Positions 53,672 to 63,300 of a stretch of 64,000 nt of DNA are shown here, one piece after another. The translations under genes were made by a program, and so were the position numbers. Every line of letters starts with the position of its first letter. The stretch's first letter is position 1. This stretch comes from Ancylobacter sp. Lp-2 (GTDB taxonomy: Bacteria; Pseudomonadota; Alphaproteobacteria; Rhizobiales; Xanthobacteraceae): assembly GCF_020523795.1 (NCBI RefSeq), contig NZ_JAJALI010000003.1:310001-374000 (forward strand). The letters are read 5' to 3'. The notes beneath the pieces were generated by a model, which saw only the letters and a list, made by a program, of their open reading frames with translations, had not been told where the DNA came from and searched no databases.

Positions 53672-53694
53672 TTTGGTAAGACAATTTTACCAAA
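53672..53694. promoter_or_regulatory. FadR/LldR-type operator between lldR and lldP
   Basis: Perfect 8-base arms TTTGGTAA (53672-53679) and TTACCAAA (53687-53694) with a 7-base spacer. The TGGT...ACCA form is the recognised half-site of FadR-subfamily regulators. It sits 95 bases from the lldR start and 119 from the lldP start. Confidence 0.8.
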
Positions 53695-53812
53695 CATGAC
53701 TCCTGTTACTACCTTCCCTAACGGGTCGGGGTTAAGGTGCCGCCGGCCGGCATCCAATCGCGAACGCGCAAAACGGACGTCAAGTCCGCTGTTCACTTGG
53801 AGGAAACGGACT

Positions 53813-55495
53813 TTGACCTGGAACCAGATTTACGACCCGTTCGGCAGCCTCGCGCTGTCGACGCTGTTCGCGGCCGTACCCGTGGTGGTAATGCTCGTCG
53901 GCCTCGGCTTCCTGCACATGAAGGCGCATGTCGCGGCGTTCGCCGGCCTCGTCGCCGCCTTCGTGATCGCGGTGTTCGTGTTCGGCATGCCGTCGGAGAA
54001 GGCCGGCATCGCCGCCGGCTACGGCGCCATGTACGGCCTGATGCCGATCGGCTGGATCGTGCTCAACATCATCTTCCTGCACCAGATGACCGAGGCGAAC
54101 GGCTCCTTCACCACCCTGCAGCGTTCCATCGCCGGCATCACCGGCGACCGCCGCCTCCAGCTCCTCCTCATCGCCTTCTCCTTCGGCGCCTTCTTCGAGG
54201 GCGCGGCCGGCTTCGGTACGCCGGTGGCCGTCACCGCGGCGCTGCTGATCGGCCTCGGCTTCTCGCCGCTCGCCGCCTCCGGCCTGTCGCTGATCGCCAA
54301 CACCGCCCCCGTCGCCTATGGCGCCCTCGGCACCCCGGTGATCGCGCTCGCCGCCGTCACCGGCCTCGACCTGATGGACCTGTCGGCGATGATCGGCCGC
54401 CAGTTGCCCTTCTTCTCGCTGATCGTGCCGTTCTGGCTGATCTGGGCGTTCGCCGGCTGGCGCGGCATGCTGGAGATCTGGCCGGCCATCCTGGTCTGCG
54501 GCATCTCCTTCGCGATCCCGCAGTTCCTGGTGTCCAACTTCCACGGCCCCTGGCTGGTGGACGTGGTGGCCGCCATCGTCTCCATGCTCTGCCTGGTCGC
54601 CTTCCTGCGCGTCTGGCAGCCGAAGAAGATCTGGACCTCGACGGCGCTGAAGGGCCGCGAGAACGGCGACGGCTCGGAAGGCTCGACCACCAAGGGCGCC
54701 ACCGACTTCACCACCGCCCGCCCCTCCACCAAGGCGCTGGTGCTCGCCTGGCTGCCCTGGGCCATCCTGACCGTATTCGTGTTCGCCTGGGGCATCCCGC
54801 AGGTGAAGGCGGCGCTCGACGGCTTCTTCATTCAGAAGTTCGAGATGACCGGCCTGCACAACCTTATCTTCAAGACCCCGCCGGTGGTCGCCACCGCGCA
54901 TGCCGAACCCGCGGTGTTCAACTTCAACATCCTGTCGATGACCGGCACCGGCATCTTCCTCTCCGCCATCGTCGCCGGCCTCGCCATGGGCTTCTCGCCG
55001 CTGGGGCTGGCGAAGATCTATGGCCGCACGCTGTGGAAGGTGCGCTACTCGCTGGCCACCATCGCCATCATGCTGGCGCTGGGCTTCCTGACCCGCTATT
55101 CGGGCCTCGACGCCACGCTGGGCCTTGCCTTTGCCGCCACCGGGCCGTTCTACCCGCTGTTCGGCACGCTGCTCGGCTGGCTCGGCGTCGCGCTGACGGG
55201 TTCGGACACCGCGTCGAACGTGCTGTTCGGCGGCCTGCAGAAGATCACCTCGCAGCAGCTCGGCCTGTCGCCGGTGCTGATGGCGGCGGCCAACTCCTCG
55301 GGCGGCGTGATGGGCAAGATGATCGACGCGCAGTCGATCGTCGTCGCCTCCACCGCCACCGGCTGGCAGAACTCGGAAGGCACCATCCTGCGCTACGTGT
55401 TCTTCCACTCCATCGCGCTCGCGGTGCTGGTCGGCCTGCTCGTCAGCGCCCAGGCGCATCTGTGGCCGTTCACGGCCCTCGTCATTCACAATTGA
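53813..55495 (+). CDS. lldP: L-lactate permease
   Basis: The 560-residue inner-membrane protein has at least twelve membrane segments. It begins TWNQIYDPFGSLALSTLFAA, like other LldP proteins, from a TTG at 53813; GGAGG lies nine bases upstream. Family motifs include FFEGAAGFGTPVAVTAALL and GSDTASNVLFGGLQ, part of the transport path. It imports L-lactate (and probably glycolate) with protons. It is followed by lldD and regulated by the divergent FadR-type protein. Confidence 0.93.
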   Translation: MTWNQIYDPFGSLALSTLFAAVPVVVMLVGLGFLHMKAHVAAFAGLVAAFVIAVFVFGMPSEKAGIAAGYGAMYGLMPIGWIVLNIIFLHQMTEANGSFTTLQRSIAGITGDRRLQLLLIAFSFGAFFEGAAGFGTPVAVTAALLIGLGFSPLAASGLSLIANTAPVAYGALGTPVIALAAVTGLDLMDLSAMIGRQLPFFSLIVPFWLIWAFAGWRGMLEIWPAILVCGISFAIPQFLVSNFHGPWLVDVVAAIVSMLCLVAFLRVWQPKKIWTSTALKGRENGDGSEGSTTKGATDFTTARPSTKALVLAWLPWAILTVFVFAWGIPQVKAALDGFFIQKFEMTGLHNLIFKTPPVVATAHAEPAVFNFNILSMTGTGIFLSAIVAGLAMGFSPLGLAKIYGRTLWKVRYSLATIAIMLALGFLTRYSGLDATLGLAFAATGPFYPLFGTLLGWLGVALTGSDTASNVLFGGLQKITSQQLGLSPVLMAAANSSGGVMGKMIDAQSIVVASTATGWQNSEGTILRYVFFHSIALAVLVGLLVSAQAHLWPFTALVIHN

Positions 55496-55504
55496 CGCCA
55501 CGCG

Positions 55505-55525
55505 GGGGAGGCGTAGAGCCTCCCC
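55505..55525 (+). terminator. Attenuator/terminator hairpin between lldP and lldD
   Basis: An 8-bp perfect GC-rich stem (55505-55512 with 55518-55525) with a five-base loop is followed by TCATTCTTTG. It lies 10 bases after the lldP stop and 31 before lldD, so it may reduce lldD transcription relative to lldP or mark separate processing. Confidence 0.6.
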
Positions 55526-55556
55526 TCATTCTTTGAAAGTATAGGAGCCCCGGCCA

Positions 55557-56693
55557 ATGGCCCCCGTGACGAACATCAAGGATCTTCGCGCCATCGCCAT
55601 GAAGAAGGTGCCGCGCGCGATCTTCCACTACGCCGACCGCGGCTCCTATGACGAGACCACCCTCAAGGCCAACAAGGCCGACCTCGACGCCATCCCGCTG
55701 CGCCAGCGGGTGATGATCGACGTCTCCGAGCGCACGACCAAGACGACAATGATCGGCGAGGAGGTGTCGTTGCCGCTCGCCATCGCGCCGACCGGGCTCA
55801 CCGGCCTGTTCCATGGCGACGGCGAGATCCATGGCTGCCGCGCCGCCCAGGCCGCCGGCATTCCCTTCACCCTGTCCACCATGTCGATCTGCTCGATCGA
55901 GGACGTGGCGGCGGCGGTGAACAAGCCGTTCTGGTTCCAGCTCTACGTGATGCGCGACCGCAAGTTCTCCGAGTCGCTGATCGAGCGCGCCAAGGCGGCG
56001 AAGTGCTCGGCGCTGGTGCTCACGCTGGATCTGCAGATCCAGGGCCAGCGCCACATGGACATCAAGAACGGCCTCGCCGTCCCGCCCAAGCTCACCGTGG
56101 CGAACGCCATCGACATCGCCACCAAGCCGGCCTGGGCGATGAGCGTGCTGATGGGCAAGCGCCATTCCTTCGGCAACCTCGCGGTGCGCAAGGAGAGCGA
56201 CAGCCTCACCACGCTGTCGCAGTGGATCGCCGGCCAGTTCGACCCTTCGCTGTCGTGGAAGGACGTCGAATGGGTGCGCTCCATCTGGCCCGGCAAGCTT
56301 ATCCTCAAGGGCGTGCTCGACGTCGAGGACGCCAAGATCGCCGCGCAGACCGGCGCCGACGCCATCGTGGTGTCCAACCATGGCGGCCGCCAGCTCGACG
56401 GCGCGGTGTCCTCCATCTCGGCGCTGCCGAAGATCGTCGACGCCATTGGCGGCGGCAAGAGCGAGATCTGGTTCGACGGCGGCATCCAGTCCGGTCAGGA
56501 CGTGCTCAAGGCCGTGGCGCTCGGCGCCAAGGGCTGCATGATGGGCAAGTCGTTCCTGTGGTCGCTGGCCGCCGGCGGCCAGGCCGGCGTCGCCAAGGCG
56601 ATCGAGATCATCCGCAAGGAGCTCGACGTTTCCATGGCGCTCACCGGCACCAAGGACATCAACAAGGTCGACAAGAGCGTGCTGGCGCTCTGA
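55557..56693 (+). CDS. lldD: FMN-dependent L-lactate dehydrogenase
   Basis: The 378-residue protein is a full-length alpha-hydroxyacid oxidase. PTGLTGLFHGDGE and LSTMSICSIEDVA build the FMN site; LILKGVLDVEDAK has the flavin-binding Lys; VVSNHGGRQLDGA holds the catalytic His and substrate Arg; WFDGGIQSGQDVLKAVALGAK ends the barrel. It oxidises L-lactate to pyruvate at the membrane, passing electrons to quinone. GGAGC precedes the ATG. It is the second gene of the lactate operon. Confidence 0.95.
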   Translation: MAPVTNIKDLRAIAMKKVPRAIFHYADRGSYDETTLKANKADLDAIPLRQRVMIDVSERTTKTTMIGEEVSLPLAIAPTGLTGLFHGDGEIHGCRAAQAAGIPFTLSTMSICSIEDVAAAVNKPFWFQLYVMRDRKFSESLIERAKAAKCSALVLTLDLQIQGQRHMDIKNGLAVPPKLTVANAIDIATKPAWAMSVLMGKRHSFGNLAVRKESDSLTTLSQWIAGQFDPSLSWKDVEWVRSIWPGKLILKGVLDVEDAKIAAQTGADAIVVSNHGGRQLDGAVSSISALPKIVDAIGGGKSEIWFDGGIQSGQDVLKAVALGAKGCMMGKSFLWSLAAGGQAGVAKAIEIIRKELDVSMALTGTKDINKVDKSVLAL

Positions 56694-57115
56694 TCGTTCC
56701 GTGCATCGCGGAACTCCCCTTTCCCCGCACGGAACTCGGCATTAGCCGAGTTCCGCACCTGGAGTGGTCGACAGCGGATACATCCGATGTCGACGGAGAG
56801 GGATGGAGCGAAAGGCCTCCGACGTTTCCCGGCACCCCTCCCCTCGCCGGCCCGCGGCGCTTTCCACGGGTTCGCCGGAGACGCGATCCGCAGGCGAGCA
56901 CCCTCCCCATGGGGAAAGATAAGGGGTCGATGCGGAAAACCGCTCGACCTCGTCCCGGCCGGAGGCCGAGCCACCGGGCCCGGGACCGCTCGCCACCTCC
57001 CACGTGCGCCGTGGGTCGACCTTGGCGAGGGGGCGGGACGACGCCGGCCGGGAAATGCGGGCCTAAGCAGAGCCCCCGATACCGGTCTCCCGGCACCTCC
57101 GCTATCAAGACCGGC
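56694..57115. other. Gene-free region after lldD with one strong hairpin
   Basis: There is no convincing gene in this 422-base stretch. A perfect 11-bp stem (56730-56740 with 56745-56755, four-base loop) lies 36 bases after lldD but lacks a T-run, so it may be a Rho-assisted terminator. The remainder is GC-rich with short broken inverted repeats. Open frames across it have unlikely compositions (Arg/Pro/Gly runs). Confidence 0.5.
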
Positions 57116-57697
57116 ATGACCGATCCCGTCCTGTTCGCTCTTGCCGTGCTGGCGATCCTCGCTACCCCCGGTCCCACCAACACGCTGCTCGCCACCGCCG
57201 GTGCCGCAGGCGGATGGCGCCGGGCGCTGCCGCTGATGCCGGCGGAGATCGCCGGCTACCTCATCGCGATCTCTACCATCGGCCTCGCTCTCGGCCCGGC
57301 CGTGGCCGCCTCGCCGGTGCTCGGCCTGAGCCTCAGGATCGCCGTCGGCCTCTATCTGCTCGCCACCGCCTGGGCGCTGTGGCACCGGGCCGGCGGCGCG
57401 CCGGCCGAAGTCGCTCGCGTCGTCACCCCGCTGCGGGTGTTCGTGACCACGCTGCTCAATCCCAAGGCGATCCTGTTCGCGCTCGGCGTGGTGCCGTTCG
57501 GGACGGAGCGGGTATGGCCCTATCTCGCCGGCTTCGCCGGGCTCTGCGCGCTGGTGGCGCTGGGCTGGGTCGGCTTCGGCACCCTCGCCGGCCGTGCCGC
57601 CGCCGCGACGGGGCGCGGCCATGTCGTCCCGCGCATCGGCGCCGCCGCGGTCGCCGGCTTCGCGGCGATGCTGCTGGTGTCGCCGCTGCTACGCTGA
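57116..57697 (+). CDS. LysE-family exporter
   Basis: The 193-residue membrane protein begins [25 protein letters not shown], carrying the TPGPTN motif of the LysE/RhtB superfamily. About six hydrophobic segments follow; [15 protein letters not shown] is the second conserved motif. These proteins export amino acids or their analogues. The substrate cannot be read from the sequence. Its 3' end overlaps the convergent cysteine-cluster gene by nine bases. Confidence 0.9.
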   Translation: MTDPVLFALAVLAILATPGPTNTLLATAGAAGGWRRALPLMPAEIAGYLIAISTIGLALGPAVAASPVLGLSLRIAVGLYLLATAWALWHRAGGAPAEVARVVTPLRVFVTTLLNPKAILFALGVVPFGTERVWPYLAGFAGLCALVALGWVGFGTLAGRAAAATGRGHVVPRIGAAAVAGFAAMLLVSPLLR

Positions 57698-58312
57698 GCG
57701 CCGCCGCCCCGCTTCTCCCTTGCCCCGCCGGCTCGCGGCTTCCTTGCCTGCCGGCTCGCTTACCCCCTTGCGCTGCCGGCTCGCCGCCCCCTTGGGCAGG
57801 CGCAGCGGCCAGCGCACCATGTGGTCGACGAAATCCTCCAGCGGCAGGTCGTCCTCCAGCGCCGCCACCCGGCCGCGCACCGAAACGCCGGCGGCATGCA
57901 CCGTGTCGCGGTCGCCGGAGACGAGGTGATGCCACCAATAGAGGTCGCGCCCCTCGGCGATCAGCCGGTAGCCGCAGGACGGCGGCAGCCATTCCAGCGT
58001 GCGCACCACGTCCGGGGTCAGGCGCACGCAGTCCGGCACCTGAGCCTGACGGTTGGGGTAGTCGCGGCAGTGGCAGCCGAAATCGTCGAGCAGCTGGCAG
58101 CCAATGTCGGTATAGGCGATCGCCTCGGTGTCCTCGTCCTGCAGCTTGACGAGGCAGCAGCGCCCACAGCCATCGCACAGGCTCTCCCATTCGGCGGCGC
58201 TCATCGCTTCCAGCGGCGTGCGCTTCCAGAACGGGGTCTCCGGCGGAACGGCCTCGGGAGCTTGAGCTTCCGGGGCACGGGCATCCGGGGTGTGGGCGGT
58301 GTCGACAGTCAT
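57689..58312 (-). CDS. YcgN/YkgJ-family cysteine cluster protein
   Basis: The protein is 207 residues from the ATG at 58312. The cysteine cluster is [18 protein letters not shown], plus [18 protein letters not shown] and PDCVRL, the UPF0260 pattern thought to bind metal or a Fe-S cluster. The core ends near [16 protein letters not shown]. The last ~35 residues are Lys/Arg/Gly-rich and arise from an imperfect ~24-base tandem repeat, an unusual addition to the family. It ends in TAG. The function of the family is unknown. Confidence 0.88.
   Translation of the reverse strand: MTVDTAHTPDARAPEAQAPEAVPPETPFWKRTPLEAMSAAEWESLCDGCGRCCLVKLQDEDTEAIAYTDIGCQLLDDFGCHCRDYPNRQAQVPDCVRLTPDVVRTLEWLPPSCGYRLIAEGRDLYWWHHLVSGDRDTVHAAGVSVRGRVAALEDDLPLEDFVDHMVRWPLRLPKGAASRQRKGVSEPAGKEAASRRGKGEAGRRRSA
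57718..57795. repeat. Imperfect ~24-base tandem repeats in the 3' end of the cysteine-cluster gene
   Basis: About three units, each with CCTTGC followed by GCCGGCTCG, encode the basic tail of the protein. Copies differ by several bases and by small length changes. Confidence 0.55.
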
Positions 58313-58480
58313 CGGACCTCTCGGCGAACGCGGCGGGCGGCGGCGCGCTTCACGGCTTGGCAATCAAACCTTAGATAGCTTCCATGTCCGGCCAAGGCGA
58401 GACCCGCACCGTCAAGTGGTGTGCCATCGGTGTCTCGGCTATAAGGACGGGCATGTAGAGTACCTCGCGGAGAGCGCGGC

Positions 58481-60730
58481 TTGGACGACGGCTCGAAGAA
58501 GGACGACGCCCCGGCGGCAAACACGGGACCGGACGGCGCCTCCCCCGGCGAGGGGCAGCCGCGCCGCACGCGCCGCCTGCGCAACCTGCTGCTCATCATC
58601 GATTCATGGATCGATTCGACGATCTATAGCGGCGGCGTCCGGCTGCACGCCGCGTGGGATTCCTTTGTCGCCTTCACCGAGCGCTTCAATCTGCGCGGCC
58701 CGGCGCGCTGGGGCGTGGAGATCGCCTCGGAGGGCATGACCTGGGGCGCGGTCGGCGCGGTCTTGATGCTGGCGCTCGCCATCCCCGCCTTCCACGAGAC
58801 CTCGGACGACTGGCTGAAGCGCTCCGAGCTCTCGGTCACCTTCCTCGACCGCTATGGCAACACCATCGGCGAGCGCGGCATCCGCCACAACGACACCGTG
58901 CCGCTGGAGGAGTTCCCCGATCACCTGATCAAGGCGGTGCTCGCCACCGAGGACCGGCGCTTCTACGAGCATTTCGGCATCGATATCCCCGGCACCTTCC
59001 GCGCGGTGCTGTCGAATGCCCGCGCCGGCGGCGTGGTGCAGGGCGGCTCCTCGCTCACCCAGCAGTTGGCCAAGAACCTGTTCCTGTCGAACGAGCGCAC
59101 GCTGGAGCGCAAGATCAAGGAAGCCTTCCTGGCGCTGTGGCTGGAGTTCCACCTCACCAAGAACCAGATCCTCAAGCTCTATCTCGACCGCGCCTATATG
59201 GGCGGCGGCTCCTTCGGCGTCGACGCGGCGGCGCAGTACTATTTCGGCAAGTCCGCGCGGGAGGTCACGCTGGCGGAAGCCGCCATGCTCGCCGGCCTGT
59301 TCAAGGCGCCCTCGAAATTCGCCCCGCACGTCAACCTGCCCGCCGCGCGCGGCCGGGCGAGCGTGGTGCTCGACAACCTCGTCGACGCCGGCTTCATGAC
59401 CGAGGGCCAGGTATTCGGCGCCCGCCGCAACCCGGCGACCCCGATCAACCGCAAGCAGGAAGACACGCCGGACTATTATCTCGACTACGCTTTCGACCAG
59501 GTGAAGACCATCGTCGAGACGCTGCCGCGAAACTACGCCGAGCGCTCCTTCGTGGTGCGCACAGCGCTCGATCCCAACATCCAGAAGGCGGCGGATACCG
59601 CGATCCGCGACAGCCTGAAGGAGTTCGGCAAGGATTACGGCGCCAGCCAGTCCGCCATGGTGGTGCTGGAGCCGAACGGCGCGGTGCGCGCCATGGTCGG
59701 CGGGCGCGACTATGGCGAGAGCCAGTTCAACCGCGCCACCGACGCGCTGCGCCAGCCCGGCTCGTCCTTCAAGCCCTATGTCTACACCGCCGCGCTGATG
59801 ACCGGGAAATACACCCCGCAGACCATGGTGGTGGACGGGCCGATCTGCATCGGCAACTGGTGCCCGCAGAATTACGGCCGCTCCTATGCCGGCCGCCTGC
59901 CGCTGATCCAGGCGCTCACCCGCTCGCTCAACACCGTGGCGGTGAAGCTCGCCGAGGCGATCGGACGCGGGCGCATCGTCGATCTCGCCCATGCCATGGG
60001 CGTGAAGAGCGAGCTGAAGATCACCCGCGCCTTGCCGCTCGGCGCCGCCGAGGTGACGGTGATCGACCAGGCCACCGGCTACGCGGTCTTCGCCAATAAC
60101 GGCATGTCGGTGGCCCCGCACGCGGTGCTGGAGATGCGCACCCCCGCCGGCGAACCGGTGTGGAGCTTCGACCGCAACGGCCCGAAGCCGCACCGCGTGA
60201 TCCCGGAGAACATCATCGCCATGATCAACCCGATGCTGAACAGCGTGGTGGAGAACGGCACCGGCCGGCGGGCGATGATCCCCGGCACCAAGGTCTCCGG
60301 CAAGACCGGCACCACCAACGCCTATCGCGACGCCTGGTTCGTCGGCTTCACCGGCAACTATGCCGGCGCGATCTGGTTCGGCAATGACGACTTCACCCCC
60401 ACCCGCAAGATGACCGGCGGTTCGCTGCCGGCGATGACCTGGCAGAAGGTGATGGCCTTCGCGCATCAGGGCATCGAGCTCAAGCCGACGCCCGGCCTCG
60501 GCAACCAGCCGGCGCCGAAGCTGGACGGCGCGGTGGCGGAGGCGTCGCCGCTCGACATTGGAGGCTTCCAGCGGCCGGTGACCCTCGCCCCGGCCACCGC
60601 CACCCGGCTGATGGCGCTGTCGGAACGCATGCGCGCCGCCGCCGAGGCGTCGCGCCGGCCGAGCGCGTCGCTGCCGGCGAATGAGCAGTTCGCCGGCGCC
60701 GCCGACCGCCCGATAACCGACCGCAATTGA
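58481..60730 (+). CDS. Bifunctional penicillin-binding protein 1A-type transglycosylase/transpeptidase
   Basis: The 749-residue protein has a TTG start with GGAGAG upstream. A basic cytoplasmic N terminus and one membrane anchor (GAVGAVLMLALAIPAF) precede the GT51 glycosyltransferase with catalytic Glu157 in TEDRRFYEHFGID and GGSSLTQQLAKNLFL. The transpeptidase has Ser428-Lys431 in PGSSFKPY, SLN in RSLNTVAV, and KTGTTN at 608-613. It polymerises and cross-links peptidoglycan. It stands alone and is complete. Confidence 0.93.
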   Translation: MDDGSKKDDAPAANTGPDGASPGEGQPRRTRRLRNLLLIIDSWIDSTIYSGGVRLHAAWDSFVAFTERFNLRGPARWGVEIASEGMTWGAVGAVLMLALAIPAFHETSDDWLKRSELSVTFLDRYGNTIGERGIRHNDTVPLEEFPDHLIKAVLATEDRRFYEHFGIDIPGTFRAVLSNARAGGVVQGGSSLTQQLAKNLFLSNERTLERKIKEAFLALWLEFHLTKNQILKLYLDRAYMGGGSFGVDAAAQYYFGKSAREVTLAEAAMLAGLFKAPSKFAPHVNLPAARGRASVVLDNLVDAGFMTEGQVFGARRNPATPINRKQEDTPDYYLDYAFDQVKTIVETLPRNYAERSFVVRTALDPNIQKAADTAIRDSLKEFGKDYGASQSAMVVLEPNGAVRAMVGGRDYGESQFNRATDALRQPGSSFKPYVYTAALMTGKYTPQTMVVDGPICIGNWCPQNYGRSYAGRLPLIQALTRSLNTVAVKLAEAIGRGRIVDLAHAMGVKSELKITRALPLGAAEVTVIDQATGYAVFANNGMSVAPHAVLEMRTPAGEPVWSFDRNGPKPHRVIPENIIAMINPMLNSVVENGTGRRAMIPGTKVSGKTGTTNAYRDAWFVGFTGNYAGAIWFGNDDFTPTRKMTGGSLPAMTWQKVMAFAHQGIELKPTPGLGNQPAPKLDGAVAEASPLDIGGFQRPVTLAPATATRLMALSERMRAAAEASRRPSASLPANEQFAGAADRPITDRN

Positions 60731-60795
60731 TGCCGCCGGCGGGCCGCCGCTGATGCCTGCCTGATACCGTCCCCGATACCGGATTCCTCCCGCCC

Positions 60796-61371
60796 GTGCG
60801 TCCGCTGCTTTTCATCCTCACTCTCGTCATCGGCGCCGTGGTGGGCCTCGGCCTCACCTGGTTCGTCACCACCAATGGCTACGGCCCCGGCGTGGTGCGG
60901 GCCGGGGCCTGGAAGGCCTGGCCCAAGGCCGGCACCGAGAATGCCGATCCCTATGCGCGGGCGACGCTGGCGCGCGCCGGCGAATTGCCGCTGGAACTGG
61001 CGGACGGCCTCGCCTTCGTCGCGTCGAGCGACGACAAGGGCGCGCCGCTCGACGGACGCTGCGACATCCGCCTCTCCGGCACGGTGCCGCAGGCGCGCTT
61101 CTGGACGCTCACCCTTACCGACCGCGCCGGCAATCTCGTCGACAACGCCGCCGACCGGCACGGTTTCACCTCGACGGAGGTGGTGTGGAACCGCGACGGC
61201 ACGGTCGACGTCGTGCTGAGCCCGCGGGCGCGCGCTGGCAACTGGCTGCCGACCGGCGCCCGTGACCGCCTCATGCTGACGCTTCGCCTCTATGACGCGC
61301 CGGTCGGCCTCGCCAGCCGCACCAGCGACGCCCCCGACATGCCCGCCCTGGTCACGGAGCGCTGCCCGTGA
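60796..61371 (+). CDS. DUF1214 domain protein, membrane-anchored
   Basis: The 191-residue protein starts at GTG (RPLLFILTLVIGAVVGLGLTWF), an N-terminal anchor. The DUF1214 core has WTLTLTDRAGNLVDN and DVVLSPRARAGNWLPT, and ends with MLTLRLYDAP. DUF1214 proteins accompany DUF1254 partners; the beta-sandwich domain has no known reaction. The stop overlaps the next GTG start (GTGA), so it is coupled to the DUF1254 gene. Confidence 0.85.
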   Translation: MRPLLFILTLVIGAVVGLGLTWFVTTNGYGPGVVRAGAWKAWPKAGTENADPYARATLARAGELPLELADGLAFVASSDDKGAPLDGRCDIRLSGTVPQARFWTLTLTDRAGNLVDNAADRHGFTSTEVVWNRDGTVDVVLSPRARAGNWLPTGARDRLMLTLRLYDAPVGLASRTSDAPDMPALVTERCP

Positions 61372-61913
61372 AACGCCTCGTGGTTCCCATCCTCGCCGGG
61401 CTGGTGCTGGGCGCGCTCGTGCATCTCGTCGGGGTGCTGATGATGCCCTATGTCGCCGAGCGGGACGGTTATGCCCGTCTGGCGGAAGCCGGCCAGGTGA
61501 ACGCCGTCACGCTGCTTGAAAACCGCCGCCTTCTCGCCGAGGCACTGCCCGCCTCGGACCCGGCCTTCGTCACCGCCGTCTGCCTCTATGATCTCACCGA
61601 GGGGCCGCTGAAGGTCCGGGTGCCGACCACCGAGGACTACACCTCGATTTCCTTCTACACCCGCCAGGGCCTGCCCTTCTACGCCATCAACGACCGCTCG
61701 GCCGGGCGCACCGTCATCGAGCTCGATCTGATGAACGCCCGCCAGAAGGCGGCGATGCCGGAAGATGAGGAGGTGACGGTCGCCGACCGGTTGGTGGTGG
61801 AATCGCCCTCGCAGGAGGGCATCGTCGTCATTCGCGGGCTGGCCCGCGAACGCGGCGCCCGCGCGGAGGTACAAAGCGCCATCGCCTCGGCGCGTTGCAC
61901 GCCGACGCCCTGA
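61368..61913 (+). CDS. DUF1254 domain protein, membrane-anchored
   Basis: The 181-residue protein starts at GTG inside a GTGA overlap. An N-terminal anchor (LVVPILAGLVLGALVHLVGVLM) is followed by FVTAVCLYDLTEGPLKVRVP and SISFYTRQGLPFYAINDR, the DUF1254 core. It is shorter than the ~450-residue fused DUF1254/DUF1214 proteins: here the two domains are separate, coupled genes. Role unknown, probably periplasmic. Confidence 0.85.
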   Translation: MKRLVVPILAGLVLGALVHLVGVLMMPYVAERDGYARLAEAGQVNAVTLLENRRLLAEALPASDPAFVTAVCLYDLTEGPLKVRVPTTEDYTSISFYTRQGLPFYAINDRSAGRTVIELDLMNARQKAAMPEDEEVTVADRLVVESPSQEGIVVIRGLARERGARAEVQSAIASARCTPTP

Positions 61914-61933
61914 ATTCACCCGTTCATGCCGCT

Positions 61934-62113
61934 CTACGCCTTGGGCGGCCCGGCGCTGGCGACCGTCTGGGTGGATACCGGCGGCGGCGCGCGCGTGATG
62001 CGTATGGCCGGCAGGATCACGACTTTCGCCGACACGGGCAGCGTCGCCTCCCGGCGCCGGTCACGGCGCGCGCGCGGCTTGCGGAAGGCAGGAAACGGTA
62101 CGACCGAACCCAT
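61934..62113 (-). CDS. Small basic hypothetical protein
   Basis: A 59-residue frame has a near-ideal ribosome site (GGAGG, seven bases before the ATG). The sequence GSVVPFPAFRKPRARRDRR followed by a hydrophobic strand AKVVILPAIRITR resembles short rhizobial proteins of unknown function with an Arg-rich N terminus and one beta strand. It lies in an otherwise unassigned 340-base gap, antisense to neither neighbour. It ends in TAG. Confidence 0.6.
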   Translation of the reverse strand: MGSVVPFPAFRKPRARRDRRREATLPVSAKVVILPAIRITRAPPPVSTQTVASAGPPKA

Positions 62114-62254
62114 TCTGCGTCCTCCGATCTTCAGCCAAACCGGACAAGTGGAAGCTAGTTCCGGCGTGGTTAACGCGCTGCTAACGTTCATGGCGCAATT
62201 TAGTTCGGCCGGTCCCGGCGTACCCTCCCTCATCGCTCGAACCTGTCGCCCTTC

Positions 62255-63256
62255 ATGCCCTCCACCGTCGGCCCCAGTCTCAAGGCCACCCTCGAGGACG
62301 CCCGTCGTCGTGACGCCGATACGCGCCCGGCCCTGCTGGCGCTGCTGGTCGACCGCGTGATCGCGCAGGGCGTCGGCGACGACGACGCCGCCCGCCGCCT
62401 CGGCGTGCTGCTGCCCCGGCTGATGGAAGCGGTGCCACTGACGCAGGCGCGCCAGGCCGCCGAGCGCCTCGCCCGCCGCGCCGACCTGCCGGCGGAACTG
62501 ATTCACCGACTGGCCGCGGGCTCCATCGAGATCGCCGCGCCGCTGCTGCGGCTTTCGCCGGTGCTGGACGAGGCGGCGCTGATCGATCTCGCCGCCGACG
62601 CCGAGCCGGCGCGGCTGCAGGCGATCGCCGCCCGCCGCGACGTCTCGCCCGAACTCGCCAAGCAGCTCGCTTCCACCGTTCATCACGCACGGGACGGGCA
62701 TCGGCAATCACCCTCGGCCGCCCCGGACTTCTTCGGCGCCTCGCCGGAGGAGCGCACCGCCCTGCTGCACCGCCTGCTCACCCTGCCGCCGCTGCCGCTG
62801 GCGGAGCGGGTCGGCGCCCAGGGAGAGCCCTTCGTCGAGAACCTGCTCGCCGCCGCCAAGCGCGATGATCGCGTCGCCCTCGCCCTGCTCATGGAGCGGG
62901 CGCTGTCCGTGCCAGCCGAGACGGCTATGCGCATCGTCGCGGACGAGGCGGGACAGGCGCTCGCCATCGTGGCGCGGGCTCTCGGCCTCAGCCTCGCCGT
63001 GCTGTCGCGGATCCTGTTCCGGCTGCATCCCGGAGTCGGGCGCTCGTCGAGCGACATGGCGCGCCTCGCCGATCTGTTCGATGCGCTGCCGTCGGCGAGC
63101 GCGCAGCACATGGTGGCGATCTGGCGCGGCACCCGCCGCCCGGGCGCGGCGCGCCCCGCCCTGGAAGCTCCGTCGATGCGCAATGTCGCCGTGCCGCGGC
63201 CCGCGCCCGCTCAAACCGGCGACGGCGCGAGCGAGCCGCGCCGGCAAGAGGGCTGA
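62255..63256 (+). CDS. DUF2336 domain protein
   Basis: The 333-residue protein is almost wholly helical with repeat-like units: RLGVLLPRLMEAVPLTQARQ, RADLPAELIHRLAAGSIEIAAPLLRLSPVLDEAALIDL and AARRDVSPELAKQLA. The DUF2336 family has this pattern of degenerate HEAT-like repeats and is common in Alphaproteobacteria. No catalytic motif is seen. It has its own upstream gap and is convergent with DUF1491. Function unknown. Confidence 0.85.
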   Translation: MPSTVGPSLKATLEDARRRDADTRPALLALLVDRVIAQGVGDDDAARRLGVLLPRLMEAVPLTQARQAAERLARRADLPAELIHRLAAGSIEIAAPLLRLSPVLDEAALIDLAADAEPARLQAIAARRDVSPELAKQLASTVHHARDGHRQSPSAAPDFFGASPEERTALLHRLLTLPPLPLAERVGAQGEPFVENLLAAAKRDDRVALALLMERALSVPAETAMRIVADEAGQALAIVARALGLSLAVLSRILFRLHPGVGRSSSDMARLADLFDALPSASAQHMVAIWRGTRRPGAARPALEAPSMRNVAVPRPAPAQTGDGASEPRRQEG

Positions 63257-63300
63257 GGAACAAGGCTGAGGACCGGGCTCGACCCGAGACCGGGCCGGCC

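Noticed and set aside
53780-55501. 573-codon minus-strand frame opposite lldP
   Set aside because: Composition is Gly/Glu/His/Arg-rich and it mirrors the lldP membrane segments; no homology.
56787-57119. 110-codon frame between lldD and the LysE gene
   Set aside because: No ribosome site and a Pro/Arg/Gly-rich translation; treated as non-coding.
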